DNA of 64,000 bases from Spongiactinospora sp. TRM90649 (GTDB lineage: Bacteria; Actinomycetota; Actinomycetes; Streptosporangiales; Streptosporangiaceae), in the NCBI RefSeq assembly GCF_029382225.1, contig NZ_JARLTC010000007.1, forward strand, positions 248,001 through 312,000, read 5' to 3'. The first letter of the stretch is position 1. Each line of letters opens with the position of its first letter. Position numbers and translations under genes: made by a program. A model generated the notes under the pieces. It was not told the origin of the DNA and made no database searches. It worked only from the letters and a program-made list of their open reading frames with translations. Of the stretch, positions 1 through 7,638 are shown piece by piece.

Positions 1-134
1 TGCCCGCGAGCGCCCTTCCCGCCGGGGCGCGAGCGCCCGTCCACCGCTCGTCGGCCTCGCGGCGCGCGACACGCCGTAGCTCTTTCTACGCAGATATAAG
101 ACGGCCGCTATATTCCGTCATAAAGTCCGAGAGC

Positions 135-1316
135 GTGGATCCCGTGCGCAACCCCTACGCCCCCGGGGCCGGGCAGCGCCCGCCCGAGCTGGCGGGCCGC
201 GATCGTGAGCTGCAGCAGTTCGAGGTGGTTCTGGAACGGGTGGCCCGTGGCCGTCCGGAGCGGAGCATGGTCCTCACCGGGCTGCGCGGCGTCGGCAAGA
301 CGGTCCTGCTCAACACCTTCAAATCGATGGCGATGCAGCGCCTGTGGGGCACCGGCAAGATAGAGGCCCGCCCCGATCAGTCCATCCGGCGGCCGGTCGC
401 CGCCGCCATGCACATGGCGGTGCGTGAGCTGGCCCCGCGCCACCGCGCGCCCGAGCGCATCGAGGAGTTCCTCGGCGTGCTCAAGGCGTTCGCCATGCGC
501 GACCCGTCGGCCGCGAAGGGCACCTCGCACTGGTCGCCCGGCATCGACGTCCCGGCCGGGCGGGGCCGGGCCGACTCCGGCGACCTGGAGATCGACCTCA
601 CCGAGCTGTTCGTCGACGCCGCCTCGGTGGCCACCGACCTCGGGGTGGGCATCGCGCTGTTCATCGACGAGATGCAAGACGTCCAGGCGCCCGACGTCTC
701 GGCTCTGTGCGCCGCCTGTCACGAGTTGTCGCAGAGCGGCGGCCCGCTGATCGTGGTGGGCGCCGGCCTGCCACACCTGCCGAGCGTGCTCAGTGCCAGC
801 AAGAGCTATTCCGAGCGGCTGTTCCGCTACGCCCGCATCGACCGTCTCGACCGCACCGCGGCCGATCTCGCACTGATCGCCCCGGCCGAGCGTGAGGGCG
901 TCGAGTTCACCCAGGAAGCGCTCGACGCGCTCTACACCGCAGCCGACGGATACCCCTACTTCGTCCAGGCGTACGGCAAGGTCACCTGGGATCTCGCGCT
1001 GCGGTCACCGATCACCGCCGACGACGTACGGCTGGCCGCCCCCGAGGCCGAGGAGGAGCTGGCCGTCGGCTTCTTCGGCAGCCGCTACGAGCGCGCCACC
1101 CCGGCCGAGCGAGACTACATGCACGCGATGGCCTCCGTCGGCGACGAGCCGGTGGCCACCGCCCAGGTCGCCGAGGTCCTCACCAGAAAGCCGTCGAGCC
1201 TGTCCCCGGCTCGCGACAGCCTCATCAAGAAGGGTCTGATCTACAGCGCCGAGCGGGGCCTGATCGCCTTCACAGTGCCCCACTTCGGAAAGTTCCTCCG
1301 CGCCCAACCCGTGTGA
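135..1316 (+). CDS. AAA-type P-loop ATPase
   Basis: A 393-residue ATP-binding protein of the AAA/Orc1-like class. It should hydrolyse ATP in the cytoplasm; the partner or client is unknown. Walker A GLRGVGKT lies at about residues 49-56 and a Walker B FIDEMQD near residue 180, followed by sensor-like text (IVVGAGLP). The C-terminal 100 residues look like a winged helix, as in Cdc6-like and STAND-type ATPases. The start is a GTG preceded by a weak GAGAG; a TATATT at 109-114 could be the -10 box. It is monocistronic and converges on the next gene across a strong hairpin. Family assignment is firm, the cellular role is not. Confidence 0.8.
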   Translation: MDPVRNPYAPGAGQRPPELAGRDRELQQFEVVLERVARGRPERSMVLTGLRGVGKTVLLNTFKSMAMQRLWGTGKIEARPDQSIRRPVAAAMHMAVRELAPRHRAPERIEEFLGVLKAFAMRDPSAAKGTSHWSPGIDVPAGRGRADSGDLEIDLTELFVDAASVATDLGVGIALFIDEMQDVQAPDVSALCAACHELSQSGGPLIVVGAGLPHLPSVLSASKSYSERLFRYARIDRLDRTAADLALIAPAEREGVEFTQEALDALYTAADGYPYFVQAYGKVTWDLALRSPITADDVRLAAPEAEEELAVGFFGSRYERATPAERDYMHAMASVGDEPVATAQVAEVLTRKPSSLSPARDSLIKKGLIYSAERGLIAFTVPHFGKFLRAQPV

Positions 1317-1329
1317 GGAACGCCTATGC

Positions 1330-1373
1330 CTCTATACGGCTCTCTAGTGGGGAAGCTAGAGAGCCGTATAGAG
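1330..1373. terminator. Bidirectional hairpin terminator
   Basis: A perfect 18-bp inverted repeat (1330-1347 with 1356-1373) around an 8-nt loop lies between two convergent genes. There is no T-tract, as is common in actinobacteria. The position suits a shared terminator for the AAA ATPase and the MauE-like gene. Confidence 0.75.
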
Positions 1374-1417
1374 CTAAATCAAGCCGTCCGCATCGGCTTC
1401 TATACGCATGTCTAGCG

Positions 1418-2266
1418 TCATGCCGATACGGCGATAGATTCGGCTAGCACCGGCATGCCGTCCGCCGTGACCACTGCCGCCCGCACCGGCGGGCGCCGAC
1501 CGCTGAGGTAGACGGCGAAGACCACGTCCACCGGCACGCCGTCCGGGGTCCGGCCGTCGAAGGCGAAGAACCGCCAGCACAGCTCCCGCCAGCTGTCGGC
1601 AGGCTCGGGCGTGGTCAGCAGCGGCCGATGATCGTCCCAGGCGGCGCTGGCCCGCAGGCGGCTCAGCGCGGTGCCGGGCGACAGCGCGCGCTGCTCGCAC
1701 GGCGCGCGGTGGCGTACCCGGTCGATGGCCTCCTCCAGCTCCGGCGACAGGACGACGAGCAGCGCCAGCCCGGCCGTCATGAACCCGGCCGTCGTCCAGG
1801 TGATGCCGGCGACCACCTGCCAGCCCGGCGTCGGCACCGAGAGCATGCCCGCGGCCATCACCGCCAGCGTCACCGTGCGGGCCACCGATCGCGCCCCGAT
1901 CGGGCGGGAGCTGACCTCGCCGAAGCAGCCGCACCCGACATCGGGACGGCGTCGGCGCAGTTCGAGCAGCACATAGGTGGAGAGCGCGAAGAACGCGAGC
2001 GACCCCCACCGGAACAGCGGAGAGGCCGTGAACGCGATGCCGACGGCGAGCACCAGCTCGCCGGCCGCGCACACCACGAGCGCCGCCCCCCGCAGCCGCT
2101 CCGGCATCAGCACGGCCGGTCCGAGGCGGGTCAGCCCTCCGGGCTCGGCGTCGGCGCGAATCGTGGCCACTTTCGCGGCGCTCCCCATGACCAGCAATAA
2201 CACCATCAGCGGCAGTTGCGCTGCGGCGATCGTCGCCAGCATGTCACCCCAATCCGATCCTGGCAT
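1418..2266 (-). CDS. MauE/DoxX-type redox-associated membrane protein
   Basis: A 282-residue integral membrane protein. The first about 170 residues carry four to five hydrophobic helices, and the motif GCGCFGEVSS after the third helix is the MauE-family signature, in which the cysteines are thought to take part in thiol exchange during maturation of partner proteins. The C-terminal 110 residues are soluble and not recognised. The ATG at 2266 lies inside the end of the upstream gene (23-nt overlap), so the two are translationally coupled. The likely role is periplasm-side disulfide or thiol handling for the cysteine-rich partner encoded just upstream; this is inferred from context. Confidence 0.72.
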   Translation of the reverse strand: MPGSDWGDMLATIAAAQLPLMVLLLVMGSAAKVATIRADAEPGGLTRLGPAVLMPERLRGAALVVCAAGELVLAVGIAFTASPLFRWGSLAFFALSTYVLLELRRRRPDVGCGCFGEVSSRPIGARSVARTVTLAVMAAGMLSVPTPGWQVVAGITWTTAGFMTAGLALLVVLSPELEEAIDRVRHRAPCEQRALSPGTALSRLRASAAWDDHRPLLTTPEPADSWRELCWRFFAFDGRTPDGVPVDVVFAVYLSGRRPPVRAAVVTADGMPVLAESIAVSA

Positions 2267-3293
2267 TGAAACAACCCTTGATCAGGTCCCCGCCCAGCTC
2301 GACGAAGGAGACCGGTGACACCTCCGCGATCCTGCCCCGCGGTGAAGTGTCGCATTCCACGCAGCGGTCGCAAAACCTCCCAGCGACGCAACCGCAGGTC
2401 ACGATGGGAATGACCTGAGTGCGTCCCGTGCAGGTGTTCTCAACGTGCAGCATCGAGCCCAGCGCGAGGTACGGCAGGCCGACGCACGACGTCTCCGCGT
2501 CCCGGCACCCCACGTCGGACCGTTCCAGCATCGGGTAGGCCGCTCCGTGTTCGTCCTCGTCGAACCCGTCCGACCAGGTGATCGTGCCGGCGACGCGTGA
2601 CTGCGCCCCGCCGTAGGCGGGAGGCGGAGCCGGTACGGCACGCGCCCGGTACGGCGGCTGCGAGGTGGCGGGCAGCCGCGCCGAGGCCCGGCCGTCCTCG
2701 CGGATCCCGATGGCGTCGAACAGGTAGCCGGGCTCGAACATCGGGTGCCGCACGCGCAGCCGTCCCGACACCCGGTAGGGGATGACGATCGTGCGCCGCC
2801 CCCGGTGCGGACCGGCGTCCAGCTCGACGAGCTGGTCGCGCCCCTCCTTGCCGACGGCGAGGATCGTGCCGGTGATCCTGGTGATGTCCGCCCAGACCCG
2901 GTCCACGACCTTGCCGCCGTGCAGGGTGCGCATGATCACGTTTGTCCTGGGGGGCAGGTCGGTCAGCGCGACGTTCTCGCCGCGCCACGTGGTCGCCCAT
3001 GGGGCGACCACCAGACGCTCCTCGGTTCCCTCCGGCGTCTCGACGATGATCAGGTGCGGGCTGGTGTCGAGCACCTGCCCGGTGACGGCACGCAGTGGTT
3101 CCGGGCCGTCGCCGTCGACGGCATCCGCGGACGCGCCGGCATCGCCGCGGACGCCAGGGGCGGCACGGGCATCGCTGGCATTACTGGCATCAAGGGCGCT
3201 GGGGGCATCAGGGGCACCGGGGGTACTGAGGGTACGCCCGAGTGCGGCTGCTGCGAGGGTGCGACGCCGGTGAACAGTGGTCGGGTAGGTCAT
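2244..3293 (-). CDS. Cys-rich protein with C-terminal double-psi beta-barrel (RlpA-like) domain
   Basis: A 349-residue protein, partner of the MauE-like gene. Residues 1-16 hold an Arg-rich stretch followed by an Ala-rich segment that could be a weak export signal. Residues about 20-65 are a low-complexity Ala/Asp/Ser/Pro linker. The middle 130 residues are beta-rich and unrecognised. The C-terminal 100 residues contain about eight cysteines (C-x-C, C-x2-C, C-x2-C arrangements), ending in GRIAEVSPVSFVELGGDL, which resembles the DPBB/expansin signature of RlpA-like wall proteins. A cysteine-rich extracytoplasmic domain next to a MauE-type thiol protein is a coherent pairing. Function unknown. 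Confidence 0.6.
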   Translation of the reverse strand: MTYPTTVHRRRTLAAAALGRTLSTPGAPDAPSALDASNASDARAAPGVRGDAGASADAVDGDGPEPLRAVTGQVLDTSPHLIIVETPEGTEERLVVAPWATTWRGENVALTDLPPRTNVIMRTLHGGKVVDRVWADITRITGTILAVGKEGRDQLVELDAGPHRGRRTIVIPYRVSGRLRVRHPMFEPGYLFDAIGIREDGRASARLPATSQPPYRARAVPAPPPAYGGAQSRVAGTITWSDGFDEDEHGAAYPMLERSDVGCRDAETSCVGLPYLALGSMLHVENTCTGRTQVIPIVTCGCVAGRFCDRCVECDTSPRGRIAEVSPVSFVELGGDLIKGCFNARIGLG

Positions 3294-4007
3294 TCGCCTG
3301 TCCCAATCGTCTCTTCGTCGTCCATACTCGCGGTGCTCCCGTTTGGTTGACGGGCGGACCGCGAGGCCCCTTCATAGGTGCTGGTGAGCGCCTACCCCTT
3401 GGTTCGGGCCTTTGGGTGAAGGCCTGCGGGCGAGACTCCTCCATGGCCTCGTAGGGCATAGCCTCACACGGGCAGAGGGAGTTCTTCGGGTGTTCTGCTG
3501 ATATTTCCCGACAGATGTATCGGCGGGTGCGGTTTTCCGTTCCCAGGTGCTAGCGGACGCCCACCGGGTCTCAGCAATCTGCACCGTGACCAGGGCGGGT
3601 AATGACCATGACCGGACGCCCGGCGTACCCGGACGACCCCGGAGTGAAGCCGCCGAAACGCCTGTGGCGCAGCGATACTCGATGATCTCACGCCGCGCGG
3701 TGGTGAATGGACGAGAGCGTCGGAAAGGGATGAGGGCCGACGCGACACCGCATACGGCGCCGCCGCGCAGACCGTCTCGGGACGCGCGGCGGGCTTGATC
3801 GGTGAACCGGGTCCTGCGGTCCATGTCTTCGAGCTTGGCCTATTTTTGCTGTCGAAGGGGCGAAACCTGGATTTTGGTTCAGCCGTATCAGGTGCTCCAG
3901 CTGCGATTCTGAGCACAAGGGAAGTGTCTGGCAAAAGCCCGACACGGGCCGGTCGCCCGGCACGGCCCCGGCACGGGCAGCCCCTCTGTTGTCGGCTGGT
4001 GATCGCG
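3294..4007. other. Intergenic region without a convincing gene
   Basis: About 710 bp between the divergent double-psi-barrel operon and the sigma factor gene. All open frames here show poor third-position GC bias and no family resemblance, so I call no gene. It must hold the promoters of both flanking units; no clean -35/-10 pair could be assigned. Confidence 0.5.
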
Positions 4008-4535
4008 ATGGACCTGCAAACCGACGAGTTCCGCGCGTACGTCGAGGCGCGCGGTCCCGCGCTGCTCCGCACCGCCTGCCAGTTGACCGGCAACCCCGCC
4101 GACGCCGAGGACCTGCTGCAGTCGGCACTGGCCAAGACGTACCTCGCCTGGGACCGCATCCACGACCGGGCGGCGCTGGACGGCTACGTGCGGCGGGCCA
4201 TGGTCAACATCAACATCTCCTGGTGGCGGCGGCGCAAGCTGGAGGAGTATCCGGCCGAGGAACTGCCCGAGCCGCCCGCGTTCGCCCCCGTCGAGTACGA
4301 GCACGCCTACGAGCTGCTGGAACAGGCGCTCGACCGGCTGCCGGAGCGGATGCGCGCGGCGGTGGTGCTGCGGTACTACGAGGACATGACCGAGCCGGAG
4401 ATCGCCAAGGCGCTCGGCATCAGCGTCGGCACGGTGAAGAGCACGGTGTCGCGGGCGATGGCCAAACTGCGCGGTGACCTGGTCGTCCCGGCGCAGCGCC
4501 GCCCGGAACCGGAACCGCAGGGCTCCCCACGCTGA
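4008..4535 (+). CDS. SigE-family RNA polymerase sigma-70 factor
   Basis: A 175-residue ECF-like sigma factor of the actinobacterial SigE family. Region 2 (LLRTACQLTGNPADAEDLLQ and the SWWRRRK end) and region 4 (LPERMRAAVVLRYYEDMTEPEIA, then the recognition helix GISVGTVKSTVSRAMAKL) are both complete. It directs core polymerase to a small regulon. ATG 4008 is chosen because it begins the conserved region 2 with the usual short N-terminus; an in-frame GTG lies 9 bp upstream. No anti-sigma gene follows: the next gene is convergent. The signal controlling it is therefore not visible. Confidence 0.85.
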   Translation: MDLQTDEFRAYVEARGPALLRTACQLTGNPADAEDLLQSALAKTYLAWDRIHDRAALDGYVRRAMVNINISWWRRRKLEEYPAEELPEPPAFAPVEYEHAYELLEQALDRLPERMRAAVVLRYYEDMTEPEIAKALGISVGTVKSTVSRAMAKLRGDLVVPAQRRPEPEPQGSPR

Positions 4536-4557
4536 GGGGGCCTTGCTTTGTGGATGT

Positions 4558-5067
4558 TCACGCGGGGCAGGGGCCGTCGCCCTCGCCGTTGTCCCGGCCG
4601 GTCGCGCCGGCGGTGGCGCACGGCCGTACGACGTCGCGGATCACGCGCAGCGCCGACAGCAGCGCGTCGAGCTGCTCCGGGCTGAGCAGGCCGGTGAACC
4701 AGCGCTCGATGTCGTCGAGGTGGGTGGGGAGCACGGCCGCCAGCCGTTCGGACCCGACCTCGGTGAGCACCGCGTACGACGCCCGCCTGTCGGTCGCGCA
4801 CGCCTGCCGCCGGACCAGCCCATCACGCTCCAGCCGGTCCACGACGCGGGTGACTCCGCTGGTGGACAGGCCGGTCTGCCCGGCGAGATCGCTCATCCGC
4901 AGGCCGTGACCGGGCGAGCGGGCCAGCCGGATCAGCGTCTCGAAGTCCATCTCCGACAACCCCGCGGCGGTGAACGCCGGGCTCATCTTCGCGGTCAGCC
5001 CGGTCTGAACTTCCGTCAACATGCCCATCGCGGTCAGACGGGGGTCATCGAACTGAATCACACTCAT
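4558..5067 (-). CDS. MarR-family transcriptional regulator
   Basis: A 169-residue winged-helix repressor. The DNA-binding segment (MSDLAGQTGLSTSGVTRVVDRL, about residues 58-80, then the wing around RRQACATDRRASYAVLT) is typical of MarR. It is divergent from a YceI gene, a widespread pairing in actinobacteria in which the MarR protein represses both. An inverted repeat abuts the start codon and no Shine-Dalgarno is present, so the mRNA may be leaderless and autoregulated. Confidence 0.88.
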   Translation of the reverse strand: MSVIQFDDPRLTAMGMLTEVQTGLTAKMSPAFTAAGLSEMDFETLIRLARSPGHGLRMSDLAGQTGLSTSGVTRVVDRLERDGLVRRQACATDRRASYAVLTEVGSERLAAVLPTHLDDIERWFTGLLSPEQLDALLSALRVIRDVVRPCATAGATGRDNGEGDGPCPA

Positions 5068-5083
5068 AGTGTAGGGGACACTA
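5067..5083. promoter_or_regulatory. Probable MarR operator in divergent promoter region
   Basis: The inverted repeat TAGTGT-N5-ACACTA begins at the first base of the marR start codon. A TTGACG at 5085-5090 with TAGAAA at 5109-5114 (18-bp spacing) is a plausible yceI promoter. Binding at the repeat would block marR initiation and sit just upstream of the yceI -35. Confidence 0.5.
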
Positions 5084-5164
5084 GTTGACGAGCGGAATAT
5101 TCCTCATGTAGAAATCTGTTGACGCAACCATCCACACCGCAACAGTCCCCGCGAGGAGAACACC

Positions 5165-5731
5165 ATGAGCACCCGTACCTGGGAAGGGCTCACGATCCCG
5201 GCCGCCGGCACCTACAACCTTGACGTCGCCCACACGACGATCGGCTTCGTCGTCAAGCACATGATGGTCAGCAAGGTCCGCGGCAGTTTCGGGACCTTCG
5301 CCGGAAGCGTCACCATCGCGGAGAACCCCGTCGACTCCACCGCCGAACTCACCGTTCAGACCGCGAGCATCGACACCGGCGTCGCCGACCGTGACGGCCA
5401 CCTTCGCAGCGACGACTTCCTGGCAGTGGAGAAGTACCCGGAGATGACCTTCCGGACCACCCGCTTCATCAGCCAGTCCGGCGACGAGTTCAAGGTCGCC
5501 GGCGACCTGACCATCCGCGACGTCACCCGCGAGGTCGAGCTCACCGTCGAGTACGGCGGCAGCGGCACCAACCCGTGGGGCCAGCAGGTCTGGGGCTTCT
5601 CCATCACCACCGAGTTCGACCGCGAGGACTTCGGCCTCACCTGGAACCAGGCCCTGGAGACCGGCGGCGTCCTCGTAGGCAAGAAGGTCAAGGTCGAGAT
5701 CGAGGGAGAAGCCCAGCTCGCGGCCTCCTGA
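5165..5731 (+). CDS. YceI-family lipocalin-like protein
   Basis: A 188-residue YceI protein, a beta-barrel fold that binds isoprenoid or other amphiphilic ligands. The family signature is complete: YNLDVAHTTIGFVVKHMMVSKVRG near the N-terminus, the DGHLRSDDFLAVEKYPEMTF block in the middle, and the FGLTWNQALETGGVLVG end. There is no signal peptide, as usual for actinobacterial cytoplasmic YceI. GAGGAG lies 6 bp before the ATG. It is divergent from and presumably controlled by the neighbouring MarR. Confidence 0.9.
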   Translation: MSTRTWEGLTIPAAGTYNLDVAHTTIGFVVKHMMVSKVRGSFGTFAGSVTIAENPVDSTAELTVQTASIDTGVADRDGHLRSDDFLAVEKYPEMTFRTTRFISQSGDEFKVAGDLTIRDVTREVELTVEYGGSGTNPWGQQVWGFSITTEFDREDFGLTWNQALETGGVLVGKKVKVEIEGEAQLAAS

Positions 5732-5748
5732 TCACCCTTGGCTTACCC

Positions 5749-5783
5749 ACATCCTTTGTCCACAGCTTGTGGACAAAGGATGT
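5749..5783 (+). terminator. Hairpin terminator after yceI
   Basis: A perfect 16-bp stem (5749-5764 with 5768-5783) and a 3-nt loop lie 17 bp after the yceI stop codon. There is no T-tract. Confidence 0.75.
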
Positions 5784-5938
5784 CGGGACGGTTCCCCAAC
5801 GACCGGGCAAACCTCATGTAACCCCCTCGCCAACACCACCTGACGGTCTTCCGCGCCTCACTTCCCTCTCCACCTGGCAATCCGCTTTGCCGCCCGGCCC
5901 CGCTGCCGGTACGCTGTCGTGAGCCACAGTGGCTACCA

Positions 5939-6027
5939 GGAGGCTTCGCCTAGTCAGGTCTATGGCGCCGCACTGCTAATGCGGTTTGGGTTCACGCCCA
6001 TCCCGGGTTCAAATCCCGGAGCCTCCG
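5939..6027 (+). tRNA. tRNA-Ser(GCU), AICE integration site
   Basis: An 89-nt class II tRNA. The acceptor stem GGAGGCT pairs with AGCCTCC. The anticodon loop CTGCTAA gives GCU, so it reads AGC/AGU. A long variable arm and an intact T-arm (GGTTCAAATCC) are present. CCA is not encoded. The 3' half, from the anticodon loop on, is the left copy of the AICE attachment repeat, which restores a full tRNA after integration. Confidence 0.93.
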
Positions 6028-6047
6028 CACTTCAAAGGCCCTCTCCC
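5973..6047 (+). repeat. attL: AICE attachment repeat, left copy
   Basis: These 75 bp are identical to 18934-19008. The repeat starts at the tRNA-Ser anticodon loop, runs through the tRNA 3' end and stops inside the downstream hairpin. This is the expected att geometry for a tyrosine integrase using a tRNA gene. Confidence 0.9.
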
Positions 6048-6069
6048 GTCTCCGGGATGAGGGCCTTTT
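6034..6069 (+). terminator. Terminator of tRNA-Ser
   Basis: A 10-bp perfect stem (AAAGGCCCTC with GAGGGCCTTT) and an inner TCCCG/CGGGA helix, followed by TTTTC. Versions of this hairpin recur at about 18995-19031 and 19951-19991, marking att-derived copies. Confidence 0.8.
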
Positions 6070-6084
6070 CGATCTTCAATACCG

Positions 6085-7464
6085 TCAGGGTTGCAGTTCG
6101 GGTTGCAGTTGCTCGGCATCGCCCCAGAGAGCAGCCCCGATGCGGGCACTCGCGTCATGCATCAGGGGACTCGCCACATGGGCGTATCGCTCGGTGGTGG
6201 TCACCCGGGCATGCCCGAGGATCTCCTGCACCACGCGGATGTGAACACCCTGCTCGACGAGCAGCGTCCCGGCGGTGTGCCGTGCGTCGTGTAGTCGGGC
6301 GTCACGGACACCGGCCCGCTTGAGCAGCGCCTTCCATGCCTTGTAGTCCTCACTCCGCTCCATCGGCCTGCCGCGCCGCGTCGCGAAGACCAGGTCATGA
6401 TCTTCCCACTGATCACCAGCCCTGCCGCGCTCGGCCGCCTGCTCGGCTCGGTGCTGGCGCAGGACAGGCAGGAGTTCGGGCGGGCACTGAAGAGTGAGCT
6501 TGCTCTTCCCCTTGCGTTGCCGAAAGACCATGCCCCCGCCCGTGCGCTTGGGGCATCGGTCGGCATGCCCGGTGCAGCCCTTGGGGCACGTCCGTGTAGG
6601 GCAGTTGTGCCCATGCCGCTTGCACTGCTTGGTACAGCCCGCGTGGTGTTGGTGTTCGCGACAGCTTGCCTTGCACGGCCAGCGGTGCCAGCCTTTGCCA
6701 CACTCATGGGGGTCTTCGCAACCGTGCTCCCACGGCTTGCGCTGCACCTGATACCAAGCCTTGATCACGCCCGCGTCGAGATCGACGAACGACCACCGGA
6801 GCCCAAGCGCCTCTCCCTGCCGGATGCCCAGCGCGAGCGCCACCGACCAGCGTGCCGCGTTCCTCCTGGACTTCGCGGTCTCCAGGATCTTCCGTGCCTC
6901 TTCCCGGGTAAGCGGAGTGAGATCGGGATCATTGGCCGCCGGAGCGTCCACCAGTGTCGCGACGTTCCGCGTGATCTTGCCACGCCGCAGGGCGATCTTC
7001 AGCGCTCGGGCGATGATCCGGTGGACCTTGAGAACCGTGCTCGACGAACGCCCACGCTCCAGCATGGTCGTGTAAGCCTGATCCAGGTGTTCGGGCGCGA
7101 GTTTGTCGAGGCGATGCCTGCCGAGAAGCGGAATGACCCAATGGCGGGTCTTCGATCTATAGTCATCCAACGTTCGAGGGGCCATCTTGCCCGACGCCAC
7201 CAGCCGTTCACAGATGACGTCGAGGTATTCGCCCATCCACTCGGCGACGGTGGGCGCCCGTCCAGGCTTGCTGACGTTCCCGGACTCCCGCTGTCGCTCC
7301 AGGGCGGCGACCCTCGCCGTTACGTCCGCCTCGGTCTTGCCTTTGCGGTGGCGACGATCAGGTGAGCCGTCCGGCTTGAGACCGACGGTGACCCAGCCGT
7401 GCCAGAAGCCATCCGCGCCGAGGTAGATGGAGGAGCGTCCGTTGGGCTTCCGGTCGCCCATCAC
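6085..7464 (-). CDS. int: AICE tyrosine recombinase (integrase) with Cys/His-rich insert
   Basis: A 459-residue site-specific integrase that recombines the element with tRNA-Ser. The N-terminal arm-binding domain (about 1-60) is followed by a core-binding domain (about 70-165; EWMGEYLDVICERLVASGKM) and the catalytic domain with R in LGIRQGEALGL, HDARHT, the GHARVTTTERYAHV block and the tyrosine nucleophile in YAHV. Between the first two catalytic boxes lies an about 70-residue insert with some 11 cysteines and many histidines, probably zinc-binding. The last codons (ELQPELQP) coincide with tandem GGTTGCAGTT repeats. The stop is 38 bp from attL. The start overlaps the xis stop by 4 bp (ATGA). 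Confidence 0.93.
   Translation of the reverse strand: MMGDRKPNGRSSIYLGADGFWHGWVTVGLKPDGSPDRRHRKGKTEADVTARVAALERQRESGNVSKPGRAPTVAEWMGEYLDVICERLVASGKMAPRTLDDYRSKTRHWVIPLLGRHRLDKLAPEHLDQAYTTMLERGRSSSTVLKVHRIIARALKIALRRGKITRNVATLVDAPAANDPDLTPLTREEARKILETAKSRRNAARWSVALALGIRQGEALGLRWSFVDLDAGVIKAWYQVQRKPWEHGCEDPHECGKGWHRWPCKASCREHQHHAGCTKQCKRHGHNCPTRTCPKGCTGHADRCPKRTGGGMVFRQRKGKSKLTLQCPPELLPVLRQHRAEQAAERGRAGDQWEDHDLVFATRRGRPMERSEDYKAWKALLKRAGVRDARLHDARHTAGTLLVEQGVHIRVVQEILGHARVTTTERYAHVASPLMHDASARIGAALWGDAEQLQPELQP
6089..6110 (+). repeat. Tandem GGTTGCAGTT repeats at left end of AICE
   Basis: Two copies of GGTTGCAGTT (6089-6098, 6101-6110) with 12-bp period. The same pair, same orientation and period, occurs at 18819-18828 and 18831-18840 near the right end. 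These are candidate arm-type integrase or excisionase binding sites. Confidence 0.55.
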
Positions 7465-7637
7465 GCCACCCCTTCCAAGGCGCGCGCGAACGCTTCGAGC
7501 GCGGCAGCAGGTACGAGCCGGTAGCCCTCGTACTTGATCGACCGCAGCTCACCGGACTTGATCAGGCGGAACACGGCCGTACGGCTCATGCCGAGCGCGA
7601 GGGCGGCCTCTTTGGGGCGATAGAAGAGTTTCTCCAT
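7461..7637 (-). CDS. xis: Excisionase, helix-turn-helix (BldC/AlpA-like)
   Basis: A 58-residue MerR-like winged helix protein. The helix-turn-helix RPKEAALALGMSRTAVFRLI (about 7-26) is followed by the wing GELRSIKYEGYRLVP, the standard recombination-directionality factor of AICEs. The ATG at 7637 follows the rep stop after 1 bp, and the gene overlaps int by 4 bp, so rep, xis and int form one operon in which excision functions are coupled to replication. Confidence 0.88.
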   Translation of the reverse strand: MEKLFYRPKEAALALGMSRTAVFRLIKSGELRSIKYEGYRLVPAAALEAFARALEGVA

Positions 7638-7638
7638 C

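Noticed and set aside
3150..3240. A collagen-like Gly-Ile-Thr-Gly stretch on the plus strand
   Set aside because: It is the antisense of the low-complexity linker in the double-psi-barrel gene.
3294..4007. Open frames of 150-230 codons on the minus strand before the sigma factor
   Set aside because: Serine/Arg-rich low-quality translations without third-position GC bias; shadows of GC-rich DNA.
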